Shown here: positions 36,704 through 45,673 of the stretch, piece after piece
Layout of the letters: the number at the start of each line of letters is the position of its first letter
Position numbering within the stretch: position 1 is the first letter of the stretch
Origin: Candidatus Kapaibacterium sp.
Lineage (GTDB): Bacteria; Bacteroidota; Ignavibacteria; Kapaibacteriales; UBA7675
Length of the DNA stretch: 64,000 nucleotides
Direction: 5' to 3'
Assembly (NCBI GenBank): GCA_028284775.1
Contig: JANQRB010000043.1
Location: 1 to 64,000 of the forward strand
The notes under the pieces: model-generated
Told to the model about the DNA's origin: nothing
Database searches by the model: none
Seen by the model: only the letters and a program-made list of their open reading frames with translations
Position numbers and translations under genes: made by a program

Positions 36704-37757
36704 AGGCTTCCTCCTCTATCGGCAGGCTGCGCAAAAGCTCGCGCCATTGTTCATCTTCGGGGATGCCGGGCTTACGTTTGCCGTAAAAAATGGCAATGGT
36801 TTCACCCTGCTCGTCATAAACTTCCAGCGACGAGATAATACCGTCAGAGGATGGTTTGCGCACCAGCCAGGTGGAAGCCATGGCATCTTCGCGCAGATGG
36901 AGGTTAAACTCCGGATCCAGGATATTGAGCCAGTTGTCGAGACGTTTAATATTGTAAGCGCGGCCGGTATAGATCTGCACTACGCCCGGACTGCTGACGA
37001 AGGTCATAAACGGCGTTTTGTGTTCAACCGCCTTGTGCAAAAGCGTATCGAGCGAACTGTTCGGCATCCGCGTAGCCCATTGCGATCCGATCAGGCGCAT
37101 AGCCTGTTCCCGGCCCACCTTACAGCTTTTGAGCAAGGGATAGAAATCGTGTGTGTCCTGCAATCGCTCCCAGCCGGATCGCAGTTTTTCGATGTCGATG
37201 TCGGCATCGGGATGATCGCTCTGCCGTTCCGGCGGTGAGGGAAGCTCGATCTCGTCAACCGCGTTTCTGTCTGCGAATGATTGCCTGAGCCCTTCGAAGG
37301 CCGCACGATCGCTTTTATCCGTTAGATAGATTTTATGCACAGCCCGTCCGTATCGATCGAAAAACTGCAGGCCCTCGAGAATGCCGCGGGCAGATTGCAT
37401 GCGCACGGCAAAACCATAAGACCAGCTGCGGGGAAAGATGCGCAGATCCATCGGCTCGCCCAGCACAAGGATATGCTGGGGACTTGGTTCGATATTTTCG
37501 TAGACACCTTTGACTTCATGAATGGCATAGTCGTTGCGGGTCAGCGCCATCACATGGCCGACGTCTGTCAGCCGCGGCACCAGCTCGCCCCAATTGCCGT
37601 TGAGCCTCGTTGCTTCCACGCCGCAGCCTGCAAGCAGCAGCAGCATTTCAGGCGTCTGCAAAACATCGGCGGCATCGCGAATGCGCATTTTGGGATTAAC
37701 CTTTTTCAGCTCTTCCCACCGTCGCCGAAGGGCTTCCGGATTTGTCCTCTGATCCAT
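36696..37757 (-). CDS. hmuS: Hemin-degrading/handling factor
   Basis: A 353-residue cytosolic protein of the HemS/ChuS/HmuS family, built of two related halves (residues about 1-175 and 185-353). It has a conserved WGELVPRL block, ALTRNDYAIHEVKGVYENI, and in the second half TPFMTFVSSPGVVQIYTG and LHLREDAMASTWLVRKPS. Family members bind imported heme and release iron or act as an intracellular heme carrier. It begins about 150 nt after the upstream HmuY-like gene and overlaps hmuT. Confidence 0.9.
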   Translation of the reverse strand: MDQRTNPEALRRRWEELKKVNPKMRIRDAADVLQTPEMLLLLAGCGVEATRLNGNWGELVPRLTDVGHVMALTRNDYAIHEVKGVYENIEPSPQHILVLGEPMDLRIFPRSWSYGFAVRMQSARGILEGLQFFDRYGRAVHKIYLTDKSDRAAFEGLRQSFADRNAVDEIELPSPPERQSDHPDADIDIEKLRSGWERLQDTHDFYPLLKSCKVGREQAMRLIGSQWATRMPNSSLDTLLHKAVEHKTPFMTFVSSPGVVQIYTGRAYNIKRLDNWLNILDPEFNLHLREDAMASTWLVRKPSSDGIISSLEVYDEQGETIAIFYGKRKPGIPEDEQWRELLRSLPIEEEAYV

Positions 37758-37907
37758 TTAAAACTCCCGATTGTATAGAGCAATGTATAGTTATCGATTC
37801 TTAATAAACGAAAGCGCACTGTTAATTTTTTTTGTCATGAAAATCCGACACGATCTCTTGGTCGGAACCTGACAAGGTACTTTCGAATCGCCATCGAGCA
37901 TGATGGC

Positions 37908-39179
37908 TTAATGAACAATCAGTTTCCAAGTTGCGATAAGGCCTGTATTGGAAACTATGTTCACCATGTAGACTCCAGTGGCAAGCGTTCCTGCTGCGAT
38001 TTGCAGACGATATTCGCCGAATCCGGTCGCCAGCCTTCGCTGGAGCAGGCGCTGTCCCATCAGGCTGTTAATTTCAAGCTGAAGGCTGGAATAGGCATCT
38101 TCAACGGAATAAAACAGCGTGATTCCGGCCTGTGCCGGCGCGGGGTTGGGGAAAACGCCGTAACCCGCCACACCATCCGCATCTTCGAATACGTCCGTCA
38201 CATAATTGCCGTCGAATAGGTTGAAGTTTATGACGCCACTGCCGCTGCCGCTGAATTCGGTAAACACCAGTTTATAGATGTCGCCGCCCCGCGCCCTGAC
38301 GAAATAAGATAACCGATCCTGCAGGATCCATCCTTCACTGAGGTCAAATCGTTTCCAGTCGTGGCCGATCCCGCTGATGTTGTCTTCGAATTCGTAAGCG
38401 TCCGGCTTTACGGTTTCGACATCAACGTCTTCGGCCTTGGCGACCTCCAGGCCGCGGTTCACGCGTATACCCGTTACCGGATAGGGCAAGTCTGCATTCT
38501 GGCCCACCAGCCCGATGTATTTGCTGAACACAAGATCCCAGGTATCGGTATCAGGCTCGACGTCGACAGTTTGGTTCTCGCTAAGTGAATAATAGCCGAA
38601 GTTTCTGCCGACAAAATCGGCCTTATTGATTTCGGCCCTTTGTTCTTCCGAATTATCCAGATTGGCATAGCGAATGGTGTAAACGCCGCTCTTGAGCTTT
38701 TCGACCATGAACTTTTTCACCGCGCCGTCCGGCAGCAGGACAACAAAAACTGTTGTACCGCTAACCGTATGCGTTGCCATGTTATACTCGCCCCAGCCGA
38801 AATCGCCGGTATTGGGGTCGGCGCCGAGATTAAATGCGCCGGAATGCCAGGTCCGGGTCGAATTAATATAGGCGGTCCAATCCGCGGCCAGGCCGTTGGT
38901 GTCGATGGTGGCCCACTCCTCCCCTGTTGCATGCGGCACTACGAAGACCTGCACGCCTTTGCCGCCATTCGCGATAATCGATGCGGTAAATCCTTCGATC
39001 TCAAAGCCGATGTCCCAACTGTCAAGTGGAACTGTCTTAACCACGCCGTTTTTCAGGTTGTAATAGACGATGTCCTGATAGTCTTCGCCAAGCACAACTT
39101 CTTGTTTCCCTGCAAGTAATTGACTCTGCGGAGCAAAAGTGCAAACGATCGCAAGGGCAAGTAGTCGAATGAGCTTCAT
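37908..39179 (-). CDS. HmuY-like protein with T9SS sorting domain
   Basis: From the ATG at 39179 the product has 423 residues with a signal peptide (LIRLLALAIVCTFAPQSQLLA). HmuY-like blocks resemble those of the lipoprotein at the other end of the operon: IVYYNLKNG...DSWDIGFEI and DTWDLVFSKYIG. The last 80 residues (VFPNPAPAQAGITLFYS to the end) are a type A T9SS sorting domain. The operon therefore codes for one lipid-anchored and one T9SS-exported heme-capture protein. The 19-bp Fur-type palindrome lies 92 nt upstream of the start. Confidence 0.78.
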   Translation of the reverse strand: MKLIRLLALAIVCTFAPQSQLLAGKQEVVLGEDYQDIVYYNLKNGVVKTVPLDSWDIGFEIEGFTASIIANGGKGVQVFVVPHATGEEWATIDTNGLAADWTAYINSTRTWHSGAFNLGADPNTGDFGWGEYNMATHTVSGTTVFVVLLPDGAVKKFMVEKLKSGVYTIRYANLDNSEEQRAEINKADFVGRNFGYYSLSENQTVDVEPDTDTWDLVFSKYIGLVGQNADLPYPVTGIRVNRGLEVAKAEDVDVETVKPDAYEFEDNISGIGHDWKRFDLSEGWILQDRLSYFVRARGGDIYKLVFTEFSGSGSGVINFNLFDGNYVTDVFEDADGVAGYGVFPNPAPAQAGITLFYSVEDAYSSLQLEINSLMGQRLLQRRLATGFGEYRLQIAAGTLATGVYMVNIVSNTGLIATWKLIVH

Positions 39180-39564
39180 ATGCTGATGTACCTTTTGGAG
39201 ATAGTACCTTTGATGATGTTTTGTGACACCTGGATCGAAGAGTTTCGGTCCTTGCATCATCGTTGCTTTTATTTAGACTTAGTCTAAATTACAGAACATA
39301 TATGCAAGAATGCAAGCTATTTTGTCAAGCCTTGCTATTTGTCGCTTAGGTCGGTTCGCTAATCGTCGTAAATCCGGGAGGCCATTTTACCGAGCGGCCA
39401 AGTATCAGCGATCAGTCACACATTTGTACAGTGCGGCTTCGCGCCGGTACAGCGGCACACCGATTACCTAATCACAGCCGAATGATATTGAATCGGGTCC
39501 GCACCCAGTGCTGCGGAATTGCAGGCTCGGAAATGAGTGAGTGTGGGAGCAAAAGCGGATTCCG
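39180..39564. other. Heme operon upstream region
   Basis: About 385 nt with the Fur-type box and the 3' flank of the next receptor gene. No gene is seen. Confidence 0.45.
39271..39289. promoter_or_regulatory. Fur-type operator of the heme operon
   Basis: ATTTAGACTTAGTCTAAAT is a perfect 9-1-9 palindrome matching Fur boxes of the TTTAGA...TCTAAA kind. It lies upstream of the first hmu gene. No second copy was seen elsewhere in the window. Confidence 0.78.
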
Positions 39565-41823
39565 TCACTTGGCTGAGGCGACAGACTCCAGGGTCATCCG
39601 AGCGCCCAGGTAGAGGGTACGACCGTGAATCGGCCCCCAAACCAGCGAGGCATCGAAGTATGGTCCATAGGGGGTATCGGCGGCAATAATGGGCCGATCC
39701 TGCCGAAAGCCGGTCAGGTTCTCGGAGCCGAGATAGAGCTCAAAATAATCGAAACGCCTGGTGACCTGCGCCAGGGCGTGAAAATAGCCGTCAAAGTTGG
39801 CAGGCACCCGGTACTGCACCGGATTGGCATTGGTGGCGGGCACGCGGCCGCCGCTGTGATACATGATTGTGCCGTCAATCTGCCATTCGCTTTCTTCAGG
39901 CGTCCAGCCTGCGCTCAACATCGTCTTGTGGGGACTTTGCAGCGGGCGCCGCCGCAATGTGCCGTCGAAGGTTGATTGGACATCGTACCAGCGATACGCG
40001 ACACGGAGGTCGATATCTTCCAGGATCGTAAAGCTGAGTTGTGTTTGCAGGCTGTTGGAAAAGGAACGGCCATCCAGATTGTAGAAATACACGTGGCGGG
40101 AATCGCGGTCGCGGTCGACGATAATTTGATTGTCGAAGTCCGTCCTGAAAAATTCGGCGTCGAGAGCAAATGTCGTCCCCAGGAAGTCAAAATAAGCGGT
40201 CCCGCTGATACCGTAATTCCATGCGCGCTCGGGACGCAGGTCTTCTTCAATGACGACCTCCCGCGAACTGGAAAGAACCTGGAAGTTTTCGGCCAGAACA
40301 TTGGCGACGCGCGTGCCACGGCCGGCGGACATGCGCAGTGTAACAAGGTCATCGGCCCGATAGCGCAGGTGCATGCGCGGCGTGACGAAAGTGCCGAAAA
40401 TATTATGCGCATCGGCGCGCAGGCCAAAGACGGCGGTCAGTTGATCGATGCCTTTGTAGGTGTATTCGCCGAAAATGCCGGGCACGCTTTCAAAGCGCTT
40501 CAGTGACATTAAATCCAGCTTTTCGTCATAATCGTCGAGCTGCAGGCTGGCGCCGGCGGTGACGCTGTGTTCCGGGGCAAAAAAGTCCGATTGGTAAAGA
40601 AAGCGGGCATAGAGCGATTGCTGTTGGCCGCTATAGTCTCTGACGCCGAAAAAAGCGTCCTGCTCATGGTGGGTGGCATTGAGCAGCAGCGCCATGCTGG
40701 CATTGTTTTCAGTGTCGAGTACGAAGCCAGATTTGCCGAAAACGACGTAGCGGCGCGTCTCGGCTTCAAAGCCATAGAGTCCGCTGCCGGCTGCGCTGAA
40801 GGTATAACCGTCCTGGCCGCCGCGGTGCCGATCCCAGATCACATTGGCGCCGAAGTGCACATCCTTTTCCGGGTCGATATACGACCAGCGATTGAACGCA
40901 TTGACTTGCGATTTGCGGGGAATGTCGAGGAAATCATCGCCGTTGCCGTCGTACTCCGTGTCGTAATAATTGCCATGTGCCAGCAGCATGGTGCTCCATT
41001 CGTCCGACAGGTCGGTACCGGCATTGACATTGGCTTCGGCGCGACCGAAATGATTGGCAAAGGCATTGAAGAGCACGGGCTCGCTGCTCCATGGCTTGAT
41101 CAGCTCGACATTGATCAGTCCTGTAATCGACTCATAACCGTTGAGCACCGAAGCGCTGCCTTTCGAGATGTGAATGCTCTGCATCCATGGCCCCGGAATG
41201 TACTCGAGGGCATAAGGCACAGCCAGCCCGCGTGCGCCAGGATAATTTTCGATGATCATTTGCGTATAGACGCCTTTCAGGCCCAAAAGCTGAATTTGCT
41301 GCGCGCCGGTTACGGCGTCGACTGGCGCGACATCGACCGAGACGTTTGTCTCAAAGGCTTCGGAAAGATTGCAGCAGGCAGCGCGCAGCATTTCATCCTT
41401 CGATATGATCTCCGTCGTGCGAATGTCGGCAGCATCGATGCCGATCCCGCTTCGATCTTCTTCCACCGCCACCTCTCCCATCGGCACGACGAAATCCAGC
41501 GCGACATTGACCTCATTCATTTCGGGCGTTACGTGGACACGACCTTCAAATCCGGCATAGGTGAATTGCAAGGTATCGGAAGAGTCGCTGCGCGGCAGGC
41601 TGAATCGGCCGTCCTGTTTCGAGACCGTGCCGACCGCCGTCCCGAGCCAGCGAACATTGACGCCGGCGATCGGGCTTGTTGTGCCGTCGTCGTTAGAGCG
41701 CTGGACCAATCCCGTCACGTTCGGGCTGGGGGCGATCTGGGCGCTGAGGGGAGTGCCCCCCAGTATAATTAGCAGCAGGGCGACCACAGAGACAGGGAGG
41801 GAGATGCGATGTATCTTATCCAT
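39565..41823 (-). CDS. TonB-dependent receptor with CarbopepD-like domain
   Basis: A 752-residue outer-membrane receptor. It has a signal peptide (SVVALLLIILGGTPLSAQ), a carboxypeptidase-regulatory-like domain (residues about 35-115), then the plug with RAACCNLSEAFETNVSVDV and ISKGSASVLNGYESITG, and the barrel. The CCNLSEAFE plug variant recurs in a Bacteroidota receptor group often linked to metal uptake. The ligand here is not established. It does not appear to share the hmu promoter, since its own 600-nt upstream region separates it from the next receptor. Confidence 0.85.
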   Translation of the reverse strand: MDKIHRISLPVSVVALLLIILGGTPLSAQIAPSPNVTGLVQRSNDDGTTSPIAGVNVRWLGTAVGTVSKQDGRFSLPRSDSSDTLQFTYAGFEGRVHVTPEMNEVNVALDFVVPMGEVAVEEDRSGIGIDAADIRTTEIISKDEMLRAACCNLSEAFETNVSVDVAPVDAVTGAQQIQLLGLKGVYTQMIIENYPGARGLAVPYALEYIPGPWMQSIHISKGSASVLNGYESITGLINVELIKPWSSEPVLFNAFANHFGRAEANVNAGTDLSDEWSTMLLAHGNYYDTEYDGNGDDFLDIPRKSQVNAFNRWSYIDPEKDVHFGANVIWDRHRGGQDGYTFSAAGSGLYGFEAETRRYVVFGKSGFVLDTENNASMALLLNATHHEQDAFFGVRDYSGQQQSLYARFLYQSDFFAPEHSVTAGASLQLDDYDEKLDLMSLKRFESVPGIFGEYTYKGIDQLTAVFGLRADAHNIFGTFVTPRMHLRYRADDLVTLRMSAGRGTRVANVLAENFQVLSSSREVVIEEDLRPERAWNYGISGTAYFDFLGTTFALDAEFFRTDFDNQIIVDRDRDSRHVYFYNLDGRSFSNSLQTQLSFTILEDIDLRVAYRWYDVQSTFDGTLRRRPLQSPHKTMLSAGWTPEESEWQIDGTIMYHSGGRVPATNANPVQYRVPANFDGYFHALAQVTRRFDYFELYLGSENLTGFRQDRPIIAADTPYGPYFDASLVWGPIHGRTLYLGARMTLESVASAK

Positions 41824-42428
41824 TTTGTTTTGATCTTCAGGTCACGGAATCCCACAGCTCTCGCAGGATAGTTCAATGATACAGCCAATGGAATTCTCTG
41901 CACTTCGAATTTCGATCGGGATCCTGCTTATTGCGCCGAGTGCAGCGACTTTCTCTACACGATACAAGACCCGTCGTATTGCGTACAAGAATTTCTGCTT
42001 ATTGGCCTCTCATTCCCGTTTAACTGGAAGCGGCCGGTTTTTCCCGCAGGGCAGCCTGTCAGTTTCATCCTTGGCTGTTTTCTCACTTGCTGCTGTTCCT
42101 GACAGATGTACAATGACAAAACCCTCGACCGAAAGAGCAGTGAGCACTGCCTCACAACATCGTGAATTGAGTTGCAAAAAGCAATCGGGGAAATTCTGAT
42201 TTTAGTATCAGAGTTTCCCCTAGCGGCGGCGGTCATACCTCAGAGGCGGCAGAACACCACGCGCTGCGAAAGCGGTCGTCTGACGCTTCATTCGGCGACT
42301 TTTATCGAATTGTATATGGACGGGAACCTGAGAGCGCCCGCGCTCCGAGCTTAGCACGAGGGCGCGAGCGCGTTGAATCAACAGGCTTAATTCTCAAGGA
42401 TAACCCTGCTGTTCCATTGAGAATGAGA
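41824..42428. other. Intergenic region, about 600 nt
   Basis: I see no supported gene. A GC-rich imperfect hairpin near 42325-42375 (GCGCTCGCG versus CGCGGGCGC on the minus strand) follows the receptor at 42429 but lacks a T-run, so a terminator role is uncertain. Confidence 0.4.
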
Positions 42429-44747
42429 TCAGAACTCAAACTCCAGGCCGAGCACAGGCAGCGTCCCCCACTGTGAAATTTCTTCGATCTCACGGTCGAC
42501 TTCATTCCATTCATAGGCCGCAAGATTCTCGCGGCCGTAGACATTCCAGATGCTGAGAAAGAGAATCAGGTTGGAGCTCTCGAAGTTAAAGCGTTTGTCG
42601 ACGCGCAGATTGAGTGAATGATAGTCGGGCAGCCGCTCTTCGTTGACGCGCGATTCGTCCAGGACGCCGCGATTGAGTTCGCGCGTTGCCTCCATATCGA
42701 AGGGAGTTGTCGGCGCGCCGCCGGCATAAATCCAACGCAGGGAGAATTCCCAGGTATCGCCGGGTTTATAGCCGCCTTCGATGGCGAAGAGATAACGGTT
42801 GTCGAAAATTCGGTCACGCCACTTGCCGTCAAAATCGCGATACTCGGATCTGAAATAGGCGCCGCTGACCAGGCCATAGAAATCCCGAGCCAGCTTCTTC
42901 TGGATTGTCAACTCAACTCCGGCGGAGCGGGCTTCGCCATTATCGACCAGACTCTCGTGAATCAAATAGAGGCCATGGCGATAGCTGACTTCATCGATAA
43001 TAAAAAGCTGCGGCTGGGCAGGATCGAGCGGAAAGTTGTCATAGGTTTTGTAATAGCCTTCCAGCGTCAGGCGCGTATCTTCGTTCAACAGATGACGAAA
43101 GCCGAGAATACTATGGGTGGAACGAGGATCGGCGAGCTGTTTGAATTCTTCCCGCTGGCTGACAAGTACTGTCGGCAGGTTTTGATAGTACAGCCCCCAG
43201 GAGCCGTAGATTGAACTGAGATCATTGAGCGCGAAACTCCAGGCAAAGCGCGGTGAAACATGGGTATTGCCCGTATAGTCGAAATAGTCGAAGCGCAGAC
43301 CGGGCGTTAACTCGAGCGCATCCAGGGGACGCAGGCTATAGGACAAAAAAGCGCCGGCCTTCAGAGAAGCAATATCGCGCCTAACATTGACTTCGGGCGT
43401 TGTCGTTCCGAAGGGATCAGTGTATTCGGCGTAAAGGACCTCGTAGTCGCTCTCGACAATTTTGGCATCGAAGCCAAATTCGAGCTCGTGCTGCGGCGCC
43501 AGACGCAGGAAGGTGACCTTGCGTAGTTTCCACTCCTGCTCCACCGAGTTGTTGTCGAGAAGCTGCGTCTCGCTGGCCGTTTCGAAGAAGTCGGTGTTGT
43601 AGTCGGTGATGGTATGGGAAATCGATGTCTGCGAATAGGCGGTCGGCCCCCACAATCTGCGCCAGTTAAGGCCCGCCGTATTGACAAGCATGTTAATGTC
43701 ACTGTAGATGTTAATCGAGTGTTCCCGCGCCGATTCAGCGGCAAAGCTGAGATTGTCGATGCCGCCGATATCAATGAAGCTGATGGAGTTGTCTTCGTCG
43801 AGTTCGAAATTGAGTTTAGTCTGCCAGTCACTGTATTCCGGGATAGGTGCGTCGTCGTCGCCGGCAATCGCGCCGACCAGAAAATCGAGGTAGCTGCGTC
43901 GGAACGAGGCCATCCACGATCCCCCGCTGCCGAACAAAGGGCCTTCGCTCATGAGACCAATGCCGGCGAGGTTAAAGTCCAGCTGTGTATCCATGTTTTC
44001 GCGATTACCTTCGCGCAGATCGATTTTCATCACCGAGGAAAGACGATCGCCGTAGCTCGCACCGAAGCCGCCGGCGGAGAATTCCACCTCGCGCACAAAA
44101 TCGACATGCAGCATGCCGATCGGACCGCCGCTGGAACCTTGCGAGGGAAAATGGTTAATATTCGGTATCTCGATATTGTCCACATAAAAGGCATTTTCGA
44201 TCGGACTGCCGCCGCGCACGATCAGGCTGTTTTGCTGATCATTGATTTTCGCCAGGCTCGGCAGCCCCGCGATAATACGGCTGACATCGCCGGCCGAACC
44301 GGGCGAACGACGTATTTCCTCGCTCGAAAAAGCGATGCTGCTGACCGATTGCACGTTGCTGCCGTTGAAGTAGCCGGCGTCCGCCACGACGTCTTCGGTA
44401 CGTAGCACGCTTAAGGGCAGGGCGATCAGCACTTCGCTGATGCGCTCCGGACGAATGATAATATCCGTTTTGCGCAGAGTCTGATAGCCGACGTAGCTGG
44501 TCTGAACGGTATAAGAACCGACAGGCAAATCGATGATCTCGAATCGACCTTCGGCATTGCTGACGGCGCCGAGCGGCGTGTTGACAATGCTGATCGTTGC
44601 ACCGGGAAGAGGCGCAGCGGTCTCGGCGTCGACAACGCGGCCTTTCAGGATGCCATGATTCTTCGACGGCATTGCAAATGAGCCAATCGTGAAGAGCAAA
44701 ACAAATAGCGGCGCAGCGAGAATGCGCAAATACATACAGGCTTGCAT
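42429..44747 (-). CDS. TonB-dependent receptor (carboxypeptidase-like domain and plug)
   Basis: A 772-residue receptor with a signal peptide (LAAPLFVLLFTIGSFA). A CarboxypepD_reg-like domain (about 33-115: GRVVDAETAAPLPGATISI) and a plug with SPGSAGDVSRIIAGLPS and NSLIVRGGSPIENAFYVDNI follow, then a barrel ending LGLEFEF with terminal Phe. A GGAG lies 12 nt before the ATG. Such Oar-like receptors import or export varied ligands, and no substrate is implied. The TetR regulator begins upstream and is read in the same direction, 67 nt before the receptor start, so it may control the receptor. Confidence 0.85.
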   Translation of the reverse strand: MQACMYLRILAAPLFVLLFTIGSFAMPSKNHGILKGRVVDAETAAPLPGATISIVNTPLGAVSNAEGRFEIIDLPVGSYTVQTSYVGYQTLRKTDIIIRPERISEVLIALPLSVLRTEDVVADAGYFNGSNVQSVSSIAFSSEEIRRSPGSAGDVSRIIAGLPSLAKINDQQNSLIVRGGSPIENAFYVDNIEIPNINHFPSQGSSGGPIGMLHVDFVREVEFSAGGFGASYGDRLSSVMKIDLREGNRENMDTQLDFNLAGIGLMSEGPLFGSGGSWMASFRRSYLDFLVGAIAGDDDAPIPEYSDWQTKLNFELDEDNSISFIDIGGIDNLSFAAESAREHSINIYSDINMLVNTAGLNWRRLWGPTAYSQTSISHTITDYNTDFFETASETQLLDNNSVEQEWKLRKVTFLRLAPQHELEFGFDAKIVESDYEVLYAEYTDPFGTTTPEVNVRRDIASLKAGAFLSYSLRPLDALELTPGLRFDYFDYTGNTHVSPRFAWSFALNDLSSIYGSWGLYYQNLPTVLVSQREEFKQLADPRSTHSILGFRHLLNEDTRLTLEGYYKTYDNFPLDPAQPQLFIIDEVSYRHGLYLIHESLVDNGEARSAGVELTIQKKLARDFYGLVSGAYFRSEYRDFDGKWRDRIFDNRYLFAIEGGYKPGDTWEFSLRWIYAGGAPTTPFDMEATRELNRGVLDESRVNEERLPDYHSLNLRVDKRFNFESSNLILFLSIWNVYGRENLAAYEWNEVDREIEEISQWGTLPVLGLEFEF

Positions 44748-44814
44748 GAGGATTTCTCCATGCGAGTTAATTGTTAAAGTCTTGATTTAGGGAGTTGTTG
44801 TTGTCAGTTGAGGC

Positions 44815-45387
44815 TTAACTACCGTCCTTAGCTTTGCTAAGGATGTCCTTGATGACGGCGGTGCCGGTTTCGTCCACCATATCGCGCAGAACTTCGAGTT
44901 TTGTATCGGCGAAGTAGCCGTTGCAGATCAGCGAAGCGATGCCGTGGGTAAAGATCCACATCCGTTCGAGCAGCTTGTCGCAGACCGCTTTCGGCAGAAG
45001 CTCAAAGCGTTTGTCATGCGTCATTCGCTCCTGCATCGCGCTGATTAATGACTCTTGCAGATCTTTGTTTTGGTCATTGGCGAGAAACATAGCGCGATAA
45101 AGTTTGCGATGTTCCTGGCAGAAGGCGAGCATGCCCACGCCCATGTTAAGAAAAACGCGATCGGTCCACTCGCGCCGTCCGTATTCGAGCATCCGGTCGC
45201 GACCCATTTCGAGCACGACCTGTTTAAGTTCTTCCATCGACGCGAATGTGCTGTAAACGGGTTGGGTCGACGAATGCAAACGTTCGGCGACTTTACGCGC
45301 CGAAAGAGCTGCCAGGCCCTGATCACACACCAGCTCGAACGCGGCATTGACGATGTCGTCGCGAGTGAATGATGTTTTGGGAGGCAT
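44815..45387 (-). CDS. TetR/AcrR-family transcriptional regulator
   Basis: A 190-residue regulator with the TetR helix-turn-helix at residues 8-55 (FTRDDIVNAAFELV, LSARKVAERLHSSTQPVY) and an all-helical ligand domain. AAGGAG-type sequence ahead of the ATG gives a strong ribosome binding site. It is read toward the receptor at 42429-44747, probably in one transcript. A perfect 10-8-10 inverted repeat at 45567-45594 lies 180 nt upstream and may be its operator. The inducer is unknown. Confidence 0.87.
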   Translation of the reverse strand: MPPKTSFTRDDIVNAAFELVCDQGLAALSARKVAERLHSSTQPVYSTFASMEELKQVVLEMGRDRMLEYGRREWTDRVFLNMGVGMLAFCQEHRKLYRAMFLANDQNKDLQESLISAMQERMTHDKRFELLPKAVCDKLLERMWIFTHGIASLICNGYFADTKLEVLRDMVDETGTAVIKDILSKAKDGS

Positions 45388-45566
45388 ACACTCCTTCGGA
45401 ATGTTAAGCGCGCTGGGCTTCAGGCATAGGCTGATGTTAACCGTCTTCGGTCTGAAGCGGCGATCAAGTTACTATGCGCAGCACGGTTCAGACCGCCCGG
45501 CACTGCGAATCAATCGCAATGAGACGAATCGTAGCGAGCCCGAGCTCGATATATATCAGCTGTATT

Positions 45567-45594
45567 ATAACGGGTGCAATATAACACCCGTTAT
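45567..45594. promoter_or_regulatory. 10-8-10 inverted repeat, possible TetR operator
   Basis: ATAACGGGTG and CACCCGTTAT are perfect complements around CAATATAA. The size fits a TetR-type operator, and it lies upstream of the TetR gene. It is also 13 nt from the neighbouring terminator. Confidence 0.5.
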
Positions 45595-45606
45595 CCATCA
45601 GCGCAA

Positions 45607-45640
45607 GCAAAAAATCAAGGGCGTCGTTCAGACGCCCTTG
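45607..45640 (-). terminator. Rho-independent terminator of the T9SS cargo pair
   Basis: On the minus strand CAAGGGCGTC-TGAAC-GACGCCCTTG forms a perfect 10-bp hairpin followed by ATTTTTTG. It lies 34 nt after the stop at 45674. Confidence 0.9.
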
Positions 45641-45673
45641 TTGAGATACACCTGGCTTAATTGACTCCGACTT

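Larger units (their letters stand above)
45388..45673. other. Short intergenic region with operator-like dyad and terminator
   Basis: Just under 300 nt carrying the inverted repeat at 45567-45594 and the terminator at 45607-45640, with no gene. Confidence 0.5.

Noticed and set aside
40567..41772. A 401-codon open frame on the plus strand across the TonB receptor
   Set aside because: It lies opposite the 752-residue receptor gene, which has clear domain motifs. The plus-strand product has no recognisable domain or ribosome binding site.
43614..44405. A 263-codon plus-strand frame inside the second receptor
   Set aside because: The receptor on the minus strand carries plug and barrel motifs. 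The opposite frame matches nothing known.
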